The notes beneath the pieces are model-generated. The model was not told the DNA's origin and did no database searches. It was given only the letters and a program-made list of their open reading frames with translations. 64,000 nucleotides of DNA from Kineococcus endophyticus (GTDB lineage Bacteria > Actinomycetota > Actinomycetes > Actinomycetales > Kineococcaceae), in assembly GCF_040796495.1 (NCBI RefSeq), contig NZ_JBFNQN010000003.1, forward strand, positions 124,001 through 188,000, written 5' to 3'. Position numbers and translations under genes: made by a program. Shown here piece by piece: positions 7,818 to 15,981 of this stretch (position 1 is the first letter of the stretch; each line of letters begins with the position of its first letter).

Positions 7818-9288
7818 CCCGGCCCGCGAGCCGCCCGTGCAGGGCGGCGGTCGCGGGGTTCATCCCGACGATGACGGCTTCCTTGCCGTGCTCGACGTAC
7901 TTGCGGCTGACGGCGTCGAGGGCGGCGATGGAACTGGCGTCCCACACGTGGGCGTCGCTGAAGTCGATCGTCACGCGCTCGGGGTCGGTGGCGTAGTCGA
8001 ACTGCGTCACGAGGTCGCCGGAGGAGGCGAAGAACACCTGCCCGTGCACGGAGTACGTCCCGGGTTCCGCGCCGGGCCGCACCTCGACGAGGTGCGCCAC
8101 CCGGCGGGCGAACAGCACGCAGGCCAGGAGCGTCCCGCCGAGCACGCCGTAGGCGAGGTTGTGGGTCAGCAGGACGATGACGACCGTGACGACCATGACG
8201 GCGGTCTCGCTGCGCGGCATGGTCTTCAGCGTCGCCGGCCGCACGCTGTGCCAGTCGAAGGCGCCGTAGCAGACGAGGAACATGACGGCCACGAGCGCGG
8301 CCAGCGGGATCTGCGCGACGACGTCGCCGAACCCCACGACGAGGACGAGCAGGAACGTGCCGGCGAGGAACGTCGACAACCGCGTCCGGGCGCCGGAGAC
8401 CTTGACGTTGATCATCGTCTGACCGATGACGGCGCAGCCGCCCATCCCGCCGAACAACCCGGTGACGATCTGCGCGGTGCCCTGCCCGACGCACTCACGG
8501 GTCTTGGACGAGCGGGTGTCGGTCAGCTCGTCGACGAGCTGCGCCGTCATGAGCGACTCCATGAGCCCGACGAGCGCGACCCCCACCGAGAACGGGGCGA
8601 TGGTGCGCAGCGTGTCGAGCGTCAGGGGGACGTCGGGCAGGCCGAGCGTCGGCAGCGTGCGCGGCAGGGCGCCGTCGTCCCCGACCGTCCGCACGTCGAC
8701 GTGGAGCACGACGACGAGGACGGTGAGCAGTGCGACGGTGATGAGCGGTGCGGGGACCGACTTCACGAACCGCGGGACGACGACGAGCAGTGCGATCCCT
8801 GCGGCCAGGACGGCGTACCCCGTGACGCCGGCGCCGCGCAGGTTCGGCAGCTGGGCGATGAAGATCGAGATGGCGAGCGCGTTGACGAACCCCGTCGTGA
8901 CGCTGCGGGGCACGAACCGCATGAGGCGGGCCACCCCGAGCAACCCCAGCGCGATCTGCAGGACGCCCGCGAGCAGGATCGCCGCGATGAGGTAGCCGAC
9001 GCCGTGGCTGTGCGAGAGCGGGGCCACCACGAGGGCGACGGCCCCCGTCGCGGCGGAGATCATCGCCGGCCGACCCCCGACGAAGGAAGTCGTGACGCCC
9101 ATGACGAAGGAGGAGATGAGCCCGACGCGCGGGTCGACGCCCGCCACGATCGAGAAGGAGATGGCCTCGGGCACGAGGGCGAGGGCGACGACGAGGCCGG
9201 CGAGGACCTCGGTGCGCAGCACCCGGAGGGACCGCAGCCACGGCGGCCGGCGCAGGGCAGCACCGGGCGAGGTGAGGGCGGAGGGCAC
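7804..9288 (-). CDS. SulP-family anion transporter with STAS domain
   Basis: The protein has 494 residues, usual for bacterial SulP proteins. The family signature near the N-terminus is GLVVALALVPEAISFSIVAG, and about 10-12 hydrophobic segments fill residues 25-385. A STAS domain follows (about residues 405-490) with VTIDFSDAHVWDASSIAALD. SulP proteins carry sulfate, bicarbonate or dicarboxylates; the substrate cannot be told here. TAGAGT ends 6 bases before the GTG at 9288, supporting this start and a leaderless transcript. It stands alone, with no carbonic anhydrase fused or adjacent. Confidence 0.92.
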   Translation of the reverse strand: MPSALTSPGAALRRPPWLRSLRVLRTEVLAGLVVALALVPEAISFSIVAGVDPRVGLISSFVMGVTTSFVGGRPAMISAATGAVALVVAPLSHSHGVGYLIAAILLAGVLQIALGLLGVARLMRFVPRSVTTGFVNALAISIFIAQLPNLRGAGVTGYAVLAAGIALLVVVPRFVKSVPAPLITVALLTVLVVVLHVDVRTVGDDGALPRTLPTLGLPDVPLTLDTLRTIAPFSVGVALVGLMESLMTAQLVDELTDTRSSKTRECVGQGTAQIVTGLFGGMGGCAVIGQTMINVKVSGARTRLSTFLAGTFLLVLVVGFGDVVAQIPLAALVAVMFLVCYGAFDWHSVRPATLKTMPRSETAVMVVTVVIVLLTHNLAYGVLGGTLLACVLFARRVAHLVEVRPGAEPGTYSVHGQVFFASSGDLVTQFDYATDPERVTIDFSDAHVWDASSIAALDAVSRKYVEHGKEAVIVGMNPATAALHGRLAGRVTGE

Positions 9289-9294
9289 CGACGA

Positions 9295-9300
9295 ACTCTA
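9295..9300 (-). promoter_or_regulatory. -10 box, leaderless promoter of the SulP gene
   Basis: TAGAGT on the minus strand ends 6 bases before the GTG at 9288, a full match to the actinobacterial TANNNT element. Confidence 0.55.
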
Positions 9301-9349
9301 ACCTCGCGTCAGTGTGGCCCCCGCCGCTCGACCCCGCCGGCTCACCCGA

Positions 9350-9529
9350 TCAGCGCGGGGTGCGGGTGCCCGTCCCCGAGCCGCCCGAGCCGCCACGGAA
9401 CTTCGAGACCGCGTCGGTCAGCTTGCGTCGCGTCGCAGGGTCCTTCAGCGCCCGCTGCGCCTGCTGCGTGACCCGCTTGCCCTCGGGGGACTTCAGGAAC
9501 TGCCCCAGCTTGCCCACCAGGCCTGCCAC
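9350..9529 (-). CDS. small basic hypothetical protein (59 residues)
   Basis: A GTG at 9529 is preceded by GAGGAGGT at a spacing of 4-6 bases, one of the strongest ribosome sites in the window. The product reads AGLVGKLGQFLKSPEGKR and then an Arg/Lys-rich helix and a Gly/Ser tail. The repeated 'K-LGQFLKSPEGK-V' amphipathic pattern is known from small actinobacterial proteins of unknown function. It ends 61 bases from the SulP start and reads in the same direction. The clear ribosome site and coding bias make it a real gene despite its size. Confidence 0.75.
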   Translation of the reverse strand: MAGLVGKLGQFLKSPEGKRVTQQAQRALKDPATRRKLTDAVSKFRGGSGGSGTGTRTPR

Positions 9530-9628
9530 CGTGACCTCCTCGACCGCTGCGCGCGGTGCGTCGTCTGTGAAGAGTCCAACGGTGGCGCCCCGCGGAGGGT
9601 TCCGCGAGTCGGGGTGTCCGTGAGCTCC

Positions 9629-10336
9629 TCACTTGCGCAGCACGACGGCGACGTCGGTCACCGCGAAGAGGAAGGTCCCGCGGCGCGCGGCCCGTCGCAG
9701 CCCCTCGACCCAGCCGGCGGCGCGGGCGGCCAGGTCGGGGTCGTCGCCGGCGGCCGCGAGGATGCCGGTGGCCACCTTCCACGCCACGGACCCCTCGTCG
9801 AAGCGGCGGTGCGGGTCGGCCCAGGAGTGCACCGACTCGACGGTGAAGGGGCTGGCGGCGGCGTGCCGGAGCAGCTTGCGGCCGGCGAACCCGTCGGTGC
9901 TGGCGCCCTGCGCGGGGACGTGCGCGACGAAGCGGTCGAGCAGTTCGCGGGTCAGGTCGTCGTCGTCGCTCGTGAACAGCGCGGTGTCCCAGTCCGAGTG
10001 GGCGAGCACGGCCGTCCCGCCGGGCCGCAGCACGCGGTGCACCTCGTGCAGGTGGGCGCCGACGTCGGCCAGGTGCTCGACGGCGTTGAGGCTCACGGCC
10101 GCGTCGACGCTGTCGTCCTCCAGGGGGAGCGCGTCGAGCTCGGCGATGTGGGCCCGCACGCGCGGGTCCAGGAGCAGGTCGTCGTCGAGCGTGGAGCCGA
10201 CGTCGACGGCGTGCACGAGGCGCGGACCGGCGGCCAGCAGGGCCCGCGTCGTGCGGCCCTGACCGCAGGCGAGGTCGAGGGCGACGGAGTCCGGGGCGAT
10301 GGCGGCGAGGTCCGCGACGTTCTCGAAACGACCCAC
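9629..10336 (-). CDS. class I SAM-dependent methyltransferase
   Basis: A 235-residue protein of the Methyltransf_11 type. Motif I is VALDLACGQGRTTRALL (about residues 18-34), strand 2 ends VHAVDVG, and SLNAVEHLADV plus VHRVLRPGGTAVLAH give the later motifs. The substrate is unknown; these enzymes often act on small molecules or lipids. GTG at 10336 has TAGGCT ending 6 bases upstream, supporting a leaderless start. It is divergent from the GH26 gene at 10646. Confidence 0.87.
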   Translation of the reverse strand: MGRFENVADLAAIAPDSVALDLACGQGRTTRALLAAGPRLVHAVDVGSTLDDDLLLDPRVRAHIAELDALPLEDDSVDAAVSLNAVEHLADVGAHLHEVHRVLRPGGTAVLAHSDWDTALFTSDDDDLTRELLDRFVAHVPAQGASTDGFAGRKLLRHAAASPFTVESVHSWADPHRRFDEGSVAWKVATGILAAAGDDPDLAARAAGWVEGLRRAARRGTFLFAVTDVAVVLRK

Positions 10337-10645
10337 GCGTGCAGCCTACGATCACCGGGACCGGCTCGCCCGCAGGTGGTTTCGGTACCCGTTCGTCACT
10401 GCTGGTACTTGTTCGGGCGCAGGCGGTCACGACGTGCGGCCGGACGGTCGAAGATTCCGTGAACGGCCACTCTCACGTGGCGTCAAAGTGTCCCGGTCTC
10501 ACCTACAGTCGTGCCTGCACCGGTCCGGTGCGCGCATGGCCGGGGGGCGGTGCGGTCGACGGTGACGGGGTTCGGGACACGCCGGCCGGCACACGGTGCC
10601 GCAGGGCGCAGAGCTCCGTCCGAGGGGGAGAGGCGGACTCGCGCA
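10337..10645. promoter_or_regulatory. divergent intergenic region between methyltransferase and GH26 gene
   Basis: About 300 bases without a gene. The minus-strand side carries TAGGCT (10343-10348) for the methyltransferase. For the plus strand, TACAGT at about 10502-10507 preceded by TCAAAG-like sequence 15-16 bases upstream is a candidate promoter, which would leave a leader of about 130 bases before the GH26 gene. I see no small coding frame with a ribosome site here. Confidence 0.4.
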
Positions 10646-11785
10646 GTGGTGGACACGACGCAGCAGGAGAGCCCCGCGACCGGAGGTTCGAAGGAACCCC
10701 GCAAGCACGGGCGGCGCAAGGTCATCGGCGCCGGTCTCGGTGTCCTGGCCGTGGCGGCCGGCGGCGGCGTGTACTGGGCCACGCGGGACTCCGGTGCCCC
10801 CATCCGGCACACGCCCGACCCGCAGTGGACGCCCAAGCAGCACCTCCCCGCCGAGGACCTCGACACCAAGTGGGTCGGCATCCAGACCCACGAGACCGCG
10901 GCGGCCGCCGCCTTCAGCGAATGGCTCGGCCGGCCGCTGGACTGCGTCGTCGTCTTCAACTCCGACGCCAACTGGGCCGCGATCTCCGGCCCGTGGTTCG
11001 CGATGGTCCCGCAGGAGGGCCAGGACTGGGGCCAGTGGGTCCGCGACGACCCGGACAACCGCACGCTGGTCATCTCCACCGGGCTCGTCCCGTCCGGCCC
11101 GCCGGACGACTGGCGCGAGCGCGGGGCCGCGGGCGAGTACGACGAGCACTGGACGACGTTCGCCCGGAACCTCGTCTCCAAGGGCCTGGGGACCTCGATC
11201 GTCCGGCTCGGCTGGGAGCTCAACGGCGACTGGTACGAGACGCACTACATCGGGGACACCGCCGAGAAGCGCGAGCAGTGGAAGGCCTACTTCCAGCGCA
11301 TCGTGAAGACGGTGCGGGCCGTGGAGGGGGCGGAGTTCGAGATCGACTTCAACATCGCCGAGGGCCAGCAGGACTCCGTGGAGATCGCCGAGATGTACCC
11401 CGGGGACGAGTGGGTCGACATCGTCGGCGTCGACGTCTACGACTCCTACATCTCCCCGATCGACCCGACGGCCCGGTGGGAGGAGAAGGACGCCAAGGTC
11501 AACAGCCTGTCGGCCGTCATCGCCTTCGCCGCCGAGCACGACAAGCCGATCAGCATCCCCGAGTGGGCGATGGTCGCCGAGGGCAAGACCCAGGGCGGGG
11601 GCGACAGCCCCGAGTTCATCAACCAGATCGCCGACGCCGTCGTGAGCGCCGACGTCCGGTACCAGGCCTACTTCAACGTCCCCGACGGCGGGGTGGGCAT
11701 GACGCTCGACGACGCCCCCAACGGCAAGGCGGCGTTCCTGCAGCGCTTCGGCGCAACGGGTGACGCGGGGCCGAGGAAGGCGTGA
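10646..11785 (+). CDS. membrane-anchored GH26 glycoside hydrolase
   Basis: The protein has 379 residues. A basic N-terminus (KEPRKHGRRK) precedes one hydrophobic segment (about residues 26-46), so it is anchored with the catalytic domain outside. The GH26 acid/base Glu is in RLGWELNGDWY (E191) and the nucleophile in SIPEWAMV (E306). GH26 enzymes are mostly beta-mannanases, and some cut bacterial polysaccharides. Its stop overlaps the start of a flippase gene, which suggests that it trims or releases the polymer that the flippase exports. GTG 10646 or 10649 is the start; GGAGAGG lies about 13 bases upstream. Confidence 0.85.
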   Translation: MVDTTQQESPATGGSKEPRKHGRRKVIGAGLGVLAVAAGGGVYWATRDSGAPIRHTPDPQWTPKQHLPAEDLDTKWVGIQTHETAAAAAFSEWLGRPLDCVVVFNSDANWAAISGPWFAMVPQEGQDWGQWVRDDPDNRTLVISTGLVPSGPPDDWRERGAAGEYDEHWTTFARNLVSKGLGTSIVRLGWELNGDWYETHYIGDTAEKREQWKAYFQRIVKTVRAVEGAEFEIDFNIAEGQQDSVEIAEMYPGDEWVDIVGVDVYDSYISPIDPTARWEEKDAKVNSLSAVIAFAAEHDKPISIPEWAMVAEGKTQGGGDSPEFINQIADAVVSADVRYQAYFNVPDGGVGMTLDDAPNGKAAFLQRFGATGDAGPRKA

Positions 11786-13137
11786 CCGCCGGTAACCTCG
11801 ACGGCGTGGTGGAGGTCGAGCAGGCGCCGGGCGGGCGGTCCGGGCCGCTGGGCAAGCTGCGCAGGCTCCGCAGCGCGGGGATGACCCGCAGCCTGTGGAA
11901 CATCGGCGACCAGGTCGTCGCCAGCCTGAACAACTTCCTCATCCAGTTCGTCATCACCCACGCCTTCACCAAGGACGTCTTCGGCGCCTTCGCGATCGCG
12001 TTCTCGGTGTTCTCGATCTCCACGGGGTTCTTCCGGGCGCTGTCGACGTCGCCGGTGGCCATGCGCTTCGCCGACGCCGACGACCGGGAGTTCTCCCGCG
12101 CCGCCGGCTCGGCCGTCGCGCTCACCGCGTCCGGCAGCGCGCTCGTCGGCGTCGTCCTCGTGCTCATGGGCTGGCTGCTGCCGTTCGGCGAGTCGCTGTC
12201 CCACGTGTTCATCGCCCTCGGTTTCGTCCTGCCCGGCCTCATGCTGCAGGACGCCTGGCGGCAGGTGTTCTTCGCCCGCCTGCGCCCGGCCGCGGCGTTC
12301 TTCATGGACGTCAGCTGGGTCGTGCTGCAGCTCGGCGGGCTCGGTGTCCTCGTCCTGGTCGCCGACGAGAACCACATCGCCGCGTTCACCGCGGTCTGGG
12401 GCGGCGCGGCCTACCTCGCCTCCCTGCTCGGGCTCCTCGTCCTGCGCCTGAAGCCCCGCGTCCCGATGGCCTGGGCCTGGCTGCGCGAGCAGTCCTCGGT
12501 CACGCGCTACCTCGTCCCCGAGTTCGTCATCATCCAGACGGGTGGGCAGCTCGCGCCGGTCCTCGCCGCGGCCGTCACGACGATCGACGCGGCCGGTGCG
12601 CTGCGCGGGGCGAACCTGCTCACCGTGCCGGCGACCATCGTCTCGACCGGGCTCATGAGCTTCGCCGTACCGGAACTCGTGCGTCGCCGCTCGCGGATGA
12701 CCCCGAAGACGTGGCAGCTCGCCGCGGTCGCGATCTCCGGCCTCGTGCTCGTCGTCGGTGCGGTGTGGGGTGCGATCACGCTGCTGCTGCCCACGTCGAT
12801 CGGCGAGATGGTCCTCGGCGACACCTGGGAGGGCGCGCGCACCGTTCTGCTCGCCACGATCGTCGGCCAGGCCGGGTCCGCCGTCACCGTCGGCTGCGCG
12901 GCCGTCCTGTACGCCACCGAGGGCGCGAAGACGACGATGCGCCTGCACCTGGTCTTCGCCCTCTTCCTCGTCACGTTCTCGACCGTCGGCGCCTTCACCT
13001 GGGGCGCCCAGGGCACCGCGTGGGGCATCGCGGCCGCGTTCTGGGTCGTGGCCCCCTGGTGGTTCGTCTCGGTCCGCCGGCACGTCCGGCGGCCCGCCCC
13101 CGAGGCTCCCGCCACCACGCCCGCCGACGCCGGCTGA
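11782..13137 (+). CDS. polysaccharide flippase (Wzx/MATE-like)
   Basis: The protein has 451 residues with about 12-14 hydrophobic segments, beginning at SLWNIGDQVVASLNNFLIQF, which is typical of oligosaccharide flippases of the MOP superfamily. It would move lipid-linked repeat units across the membrane. GTG at 11782 overlaps the GH26 stop (GTGA). A second start, GTG at 11806, has TAACCT ending 7 bases upstream, so the gene may also be transcribed alone from inside its own 5' end. It is followed by a repeat region and a bidirectional terminator. Confidence 0.88.
   Translation: MTAGNLDGVVEVEQAPGGRSGPLGKLRRLRSAGMTRSLWNIGDQVVASLNNFLIQFVITHAFTKDVFGAFAIAFSVFSISTGFFRALSTSPVAMRFADADDREFSRAAGSAVALTASGSALVGVVLVLMGWLLPFGESLSHVFIALGFVLPGLMLQDAWRQVFFARLRPAAAFFMDVSWVVLQLGGLGVLVLVADENHIAAFTAVWGGAAYLASLLGLLVLRLKPRVPMAWAWLREQSSVTRYLVPEFVIIQTGGQLAPVLAAAVTTIDAAGALRGANLLTVPATIVSTGLMSFAVPELVRRRSRMTPKTWQLAAVAISGLVLVVGAVWGAITLLLPTSIGEMVLGDTWEGARTVLLATIVGQAGSAVTVGCAAVLYATEGAKTTMRLHLVFALFLVTFSTVGAFTWGAQGTAWGIAAAFWVVAPWWFVSVRRHVRRPAPEAPATTPADAG
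11793..11798 (+). promoter_or_regulatory. -10 box inside the flippase 5' end
   Basis: TAACCT ends 7 bases before the in-frame GTG at 11806. The same hexamer and spacing precede lysS at 29942. It would give a leaderless flippase mRNA eight codons shorter than the coupled form. Confidence 0.45.
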
Positions 13138-13378
13138 CCGGTCCCACACCTGGCCCACGCCCGGTCCCACGTCCTCGACGGCTTGGGACCGGGCGTGGGA
13201 CCGGCGCGGACGTGGTCCTGGCGACCGCTGTGCCGTTCCCACACCTGGTCTCACGGGCTTGAACCCGTGCACCCGGTCCCACACCTGGTCCCACGCCTCG
13301 ACGCGGTGGGACCGGCCGTGGGGCCGGCGCGGACGTCGTCCTGGCGACCGCTGTGCCGGTCCCACACCCGGCCCCACG
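13138..13378. repeat. two-copy direct repeat rich in GGTCCCAC/GTGGGACC
   Basis: The stretch 13195-13255 matches 13318-13378 at 55 of 61 positions, with a period of 123 bases. Both copies and the sequence between them are full of GGTCCCAC and its reverse complement, so several alternative hairpins can form. It lies between two convergent genes. I see no coding frame with a ribosome site. Confidence 0.75.
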
Positions 13379-13396
13379 CGCCGACCCCCGCATGCA

Positions 13397-13429
13397 GAAC
13401 GCCCCCGCCGGCCACCGGCGGGGGCGTTC
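13397..13429. terminator. bidirectional hairpin terminator
   Basis: A perfect 15-base-pair stem (13397-13411 with 13415-13429) with a 3-base loop lies between the convergent flippase and acetyltransferase genes. There is no long T-run, as is usual in this GC range. Confidence 0.75.
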
Positions 13430-13443
13430 TCGCGTGCGGGCGC

Positions 13444-14034
13444 TCAGACGGCGGTGAGCTCCACGCCGGCCTCGCGGGCCAGCGCGTCCAGCCGCGGGTC
13501 GCTGCCGCGCCTGCGCGGACGGGAGACGGCGGGGGCGCCGGTGGCGACGTGGTCGGCCGGCACGTCCTTGGTGACGACGGCGTTGGCGCCGATGACGGCC
13601 CGGTCGCCGACCGTGATCCCACCGAGGACGCAGGCCCCGGCGCCGATCGTCACGTCGTCACCGACGACGGGCTGACCCGGCGTCGAGCCGTCGCCGAGCG
13701 TGACGTTCTGGTAGATCCGCAGACCGCGGCCGATGCGCACCGACGGGCCGACGACGATCCCCGTGGAGTGCATGAGGCACAGACCCGGGCCGATCTGCGC
13801 GAAGGGCGAGATCTCGGCGCCGGCCGAACGCAGGGCCCGCGCCTGCAGGAGGTGCGCGGCGGGCATGAACCGCGGCGCCACCGCCTGGGCGGCGCGCAGC
13901 TGCACGACGGCGCGCACCCGCGGGACGAGGGCGACGCGCGCCAGGACGTCCGGCAGCCACGACCCCGTCGAGCGGCCCTCGGGTTCCACCATGTGCTCGA
14001 GGTCACCGCGCAGGGCGGCGAGGTGGTGGTTCAA
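13444..14034 (-). CDS. serine O-acetyltransferase-like hexapeptide acetyltransferase
   Basis: The protein has 196 residues. A helical N-terminal region leads into a left-handed beta-helix: QIGPGLCLMHSTGIVVG, VRIGRGLRIYQNVTLGD, PVVGDDVTIGAGACVLGG and VIGANAVVTKDVPADHVATG. The HSTG and IYQNVTLGD motifs are those of CysE-like enzymes, but the position in a polysaccharide cluster makes polymer O-acetylation more likely than cysteine synthesis. TTG at 14034 is chosen because GGAGG lies 6 bases upstream and because it overlaps the ligase stop (TTGA), so the genes are coupled. Confidence 0.85.
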   Translation of the reverse strand: MNHHLAALRGDLEHMVEPEGRSTGSWLPDVLARVALVPRVRAVVQLRAAQAVAPRFMPAAHLLQARALRSAGAEISPFAQIGPGLCLMHSTGIVVGPSVRIGRGLRIYQNVTLGDGSTPGQPVVGDDVTIGAGACVLGGITVGDRAVIGANAVVTKDVPADHVATGAPAVSRPRRRGSDPRLDALAREAGVELTAV

Positions 14035-15674
14035 CGGGTTCCTCCAGGGGTCGGGATCCACGACGGCACGGTCACCGGGAACGGGGCCGCGAGCGGGCCG
14101 GGGGACTGCTCGTCCTGCCGGCGCTGGCGTTCCCAGACGGACAGCTCGGTGCGCCGGCCGACGAACAGGACGGCCATCGGCAGCAGGACGTAGAAGATGT
14201 TGGCGGCCAGGAAGCTCGAGGACGTGACCGCGTTGAGGAAGATCGCCGCGAGGGCGACGGTCGGCGCGGGGGAGCGGCGCACGACGGCGACGTAGAGGAA
14301 CACCCCGGCCAGCACGGACGCCGGCACCCCGTACTCGAGCACCATCTTCACGGCCCCGGCGAAACTGATGGGCAACCCGGTCTCGGCGAAGATCGCGTCG
14401 GAGATCCGGTCGGCCTGTCCCGGGCCCAGACCCGTGAGGATCGACCACGGGTCCGAGGACCAGCGGCCGAGCAGGTACTCGTACGGCTGGACGAACCGCA
14501 GGCTGCCGGAGGAGTTCGTCTGCCCCGCCTCACCCGTCCGGCTCAGCAGGATCGGACCGACGGGGGACAGCAGCGCGGCGACGCCCGCGACGGCGAGGAC
14601 GACGGCGGCGCGGACGGCCCACAGCCCTCCGCGGCGGACGGCGAGGATCATCAGCCCGAAACCCAGGACCATGATCCCCGTCCCGGTGACGGTGCAGACG
14701 AGCGCGACGGCGAACACCGCGACGCGCCAGTACTCCTTGCCGCGGCTGAGCACGGACAGCAGGGCGAGCGCGAGGAACTGCGAGAACACCGACGGTTCGA
14801 CGAACACGAAGGCGTTCGCCTTGATGACGGGGGAGCCGTACTCGATCGGGTAGGACGTGTTGTAGCCCTGGAACAGCAGGTTCCGCGGCACGACGCTGCG
14901 CAGCAGGTCGGTGTAGGACCAGATCCCCGCGAACTGCAGCAGCACCTGCAGGATCCCGATGGCCGCGAACACGAGCATGAACGTCTCGAACCGCCGCTGG
15001 ACGCGCGGGAACAGGTGCAGCCGGCGTTCGTCGACGCGGAAGCACAACGCGGCCCACGTGACGACGAGCAGCAGCAGCGACGTGAGCGAACCCGTTCCGC
15101 GCCAGACGATGTCGACGAGGGCGAACACGGTCAGGGCCCCCATCGCGAGGGCGTACGTGCGCACCGACGCACCGTCGTCGCGGACGTGGCCGTGGTAGGC
15201 GAGGTACCCGAGGACGGCGGCGACGACGGGGATCGTCACGGGGACGGGTGAACCCAGGGGCAGCGCGAACCGCTGCAGCACGGTGAGGGCGACGATGACG
15301 ACCGTGACGCCGGTCATGACGCGCGCGTCCGCGGTGCTGGTCGTCCCGGACGCGTCGGCGCGGCGCGCGGCGGCGGTCGCGGCACCGGCGCGCAGTCCCG
15401 GCGTGGCGGGGCGGACGGTGGGGGCGACCCGGCGCAGACCGGTTCCCGCTCGGGCGCCGGTGCGGGGAGTTCCCACGCCGTTGCCGGCAGTACCCGTGTG
15501 GTGACGGTGCGTCGACGAACCGCCTCCGTGGCCGGAGTGACCCGTGTCGTCCGTGCGGTGCTGCGCGTCGTCCACGCGTCGATACCCCCCGTCTGTGCGG
15601 CCCGGCCTGCGTCGTGCGTCGCCGTGCGTCGTCCTCCGCAGGCCTGCCGTCGCGGTCCCCCCGCGGTGCCTCAT
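14031..15674 (-). CDS. O-antigen ligase/polymerase-like membrane protein
   Basis: The open frame has 547 codons. After about 118 Arg/Gly/Thr-rich residues, some 11-12 hydrophobic segments begin at MTGVTVVIVALTVLQRF. A large external loop between about residues 385 and 455 (TGEAGQTNSSGSLRFVQPYEY, then LTGLGPGQADRISDAIF) matches the Wzy_C/WaaL layout, where such a loop holds the catalytic region. It would polymerise or ligate the exported repeat units. The start is uncertain: ATG at 15674 gives the long polar leader, and ATG at 15317 starts at the first span. It is coupled to the downstream acetyltransferase. Confidence 0.8.
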   Translation of the reverse strand: MRHRGGTATAGLRRTTHGDARRRPGRTDGGYRRVDDAQHRTDDTGHSGHGGGSSTHRHHTGTAGNGVGTPRTGARAGTGLRRVAPTVRPATPGLRAGAATAAARRADASGTTSTADARVMTGVTVVIVALTVLQRFALPLGSPVPVTIPVVAAVLGYLAYHGHVRDDGASVRTYALAMGALTVFALVDIVWRGTGSLTSLLLLVVTWAALCFRVDERRLHLFPRVQRRFETFMLVFAAIGILQVLLQFAGIWSYTDLLRSVVPRNLLFQGYNTSYPIEYGSPVIKANAFVFVEPSVFSQFLALALLSVLSRGKEYWRVAVFAVALVCTVTGTGIMVLGFGLMILAVRRGGLWAVRAAVVLAVAGVAALLSPVGPILLSRTGEAGQTNSSGSLRFVQPYEYLLGRWSSDPWSILTGLGPGQADRISDAIFAETGLPISFAGAVKMVLEYGVPASVLAGVFLYVAVVRRSPAPTVALAAIFLNAVTSSSFLAANIFYVLLPMAVLFVGRRTELSVWERQRRQDEQSPGPLAAPFPVTVPSWIPTPGGTR

Positions 15675-15981
15675 GCTAGGCGGAGGAGGCCCGCGGCGGG
15701 ACCGGCGACGGAGTTCCCGCAGGCCGACCGGGGGCTCTGCGTGACAACTTCACACGTTCGCAGCAGGCCGTTCACCCCCGTTCGGCCGCCTGCGTGACAA
15801 GCACCGACGTCGCCGGGAAAAGGGTGCAATAGTTACGCCCGCAGCGGCCGCCGAGTGCCTGATCACACGGCGTAGGGAAACCCCAGCACCGAGTAACGGG
15901 CGGTGGGGGCCGCGGGGTGGACCGGCACGCTGCACCGGGGGGCGCGGTTCTGCGTCACGTCAGGGAAGGGACTGGTAGTCG
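15675..15981. promoter_or_regulatory. divergent control region between ligase and chain-length genes
   Basis: About 300 bases with no gene. An 11-base direct repeat CTGCGTGACAA occurs at 15737-15747 and 15790-15800, 53 bases apart. The first copy overlaps the inverted repeat GTGA-N5-TCAC at 15741-15753. A TAGTTA at about 15832 could be a -10 box for the plus-strand gene. These are candidate binding sites for one regulator of both polysaccharide operons. Confidence 0.4.

Noticed and set aside
15741-15753. GTGA-N5-TCAC as a CRP-type site
   Set aside because: CRP sites need six bases between the half-sites; here there are five. It is noted only as a palindrome.
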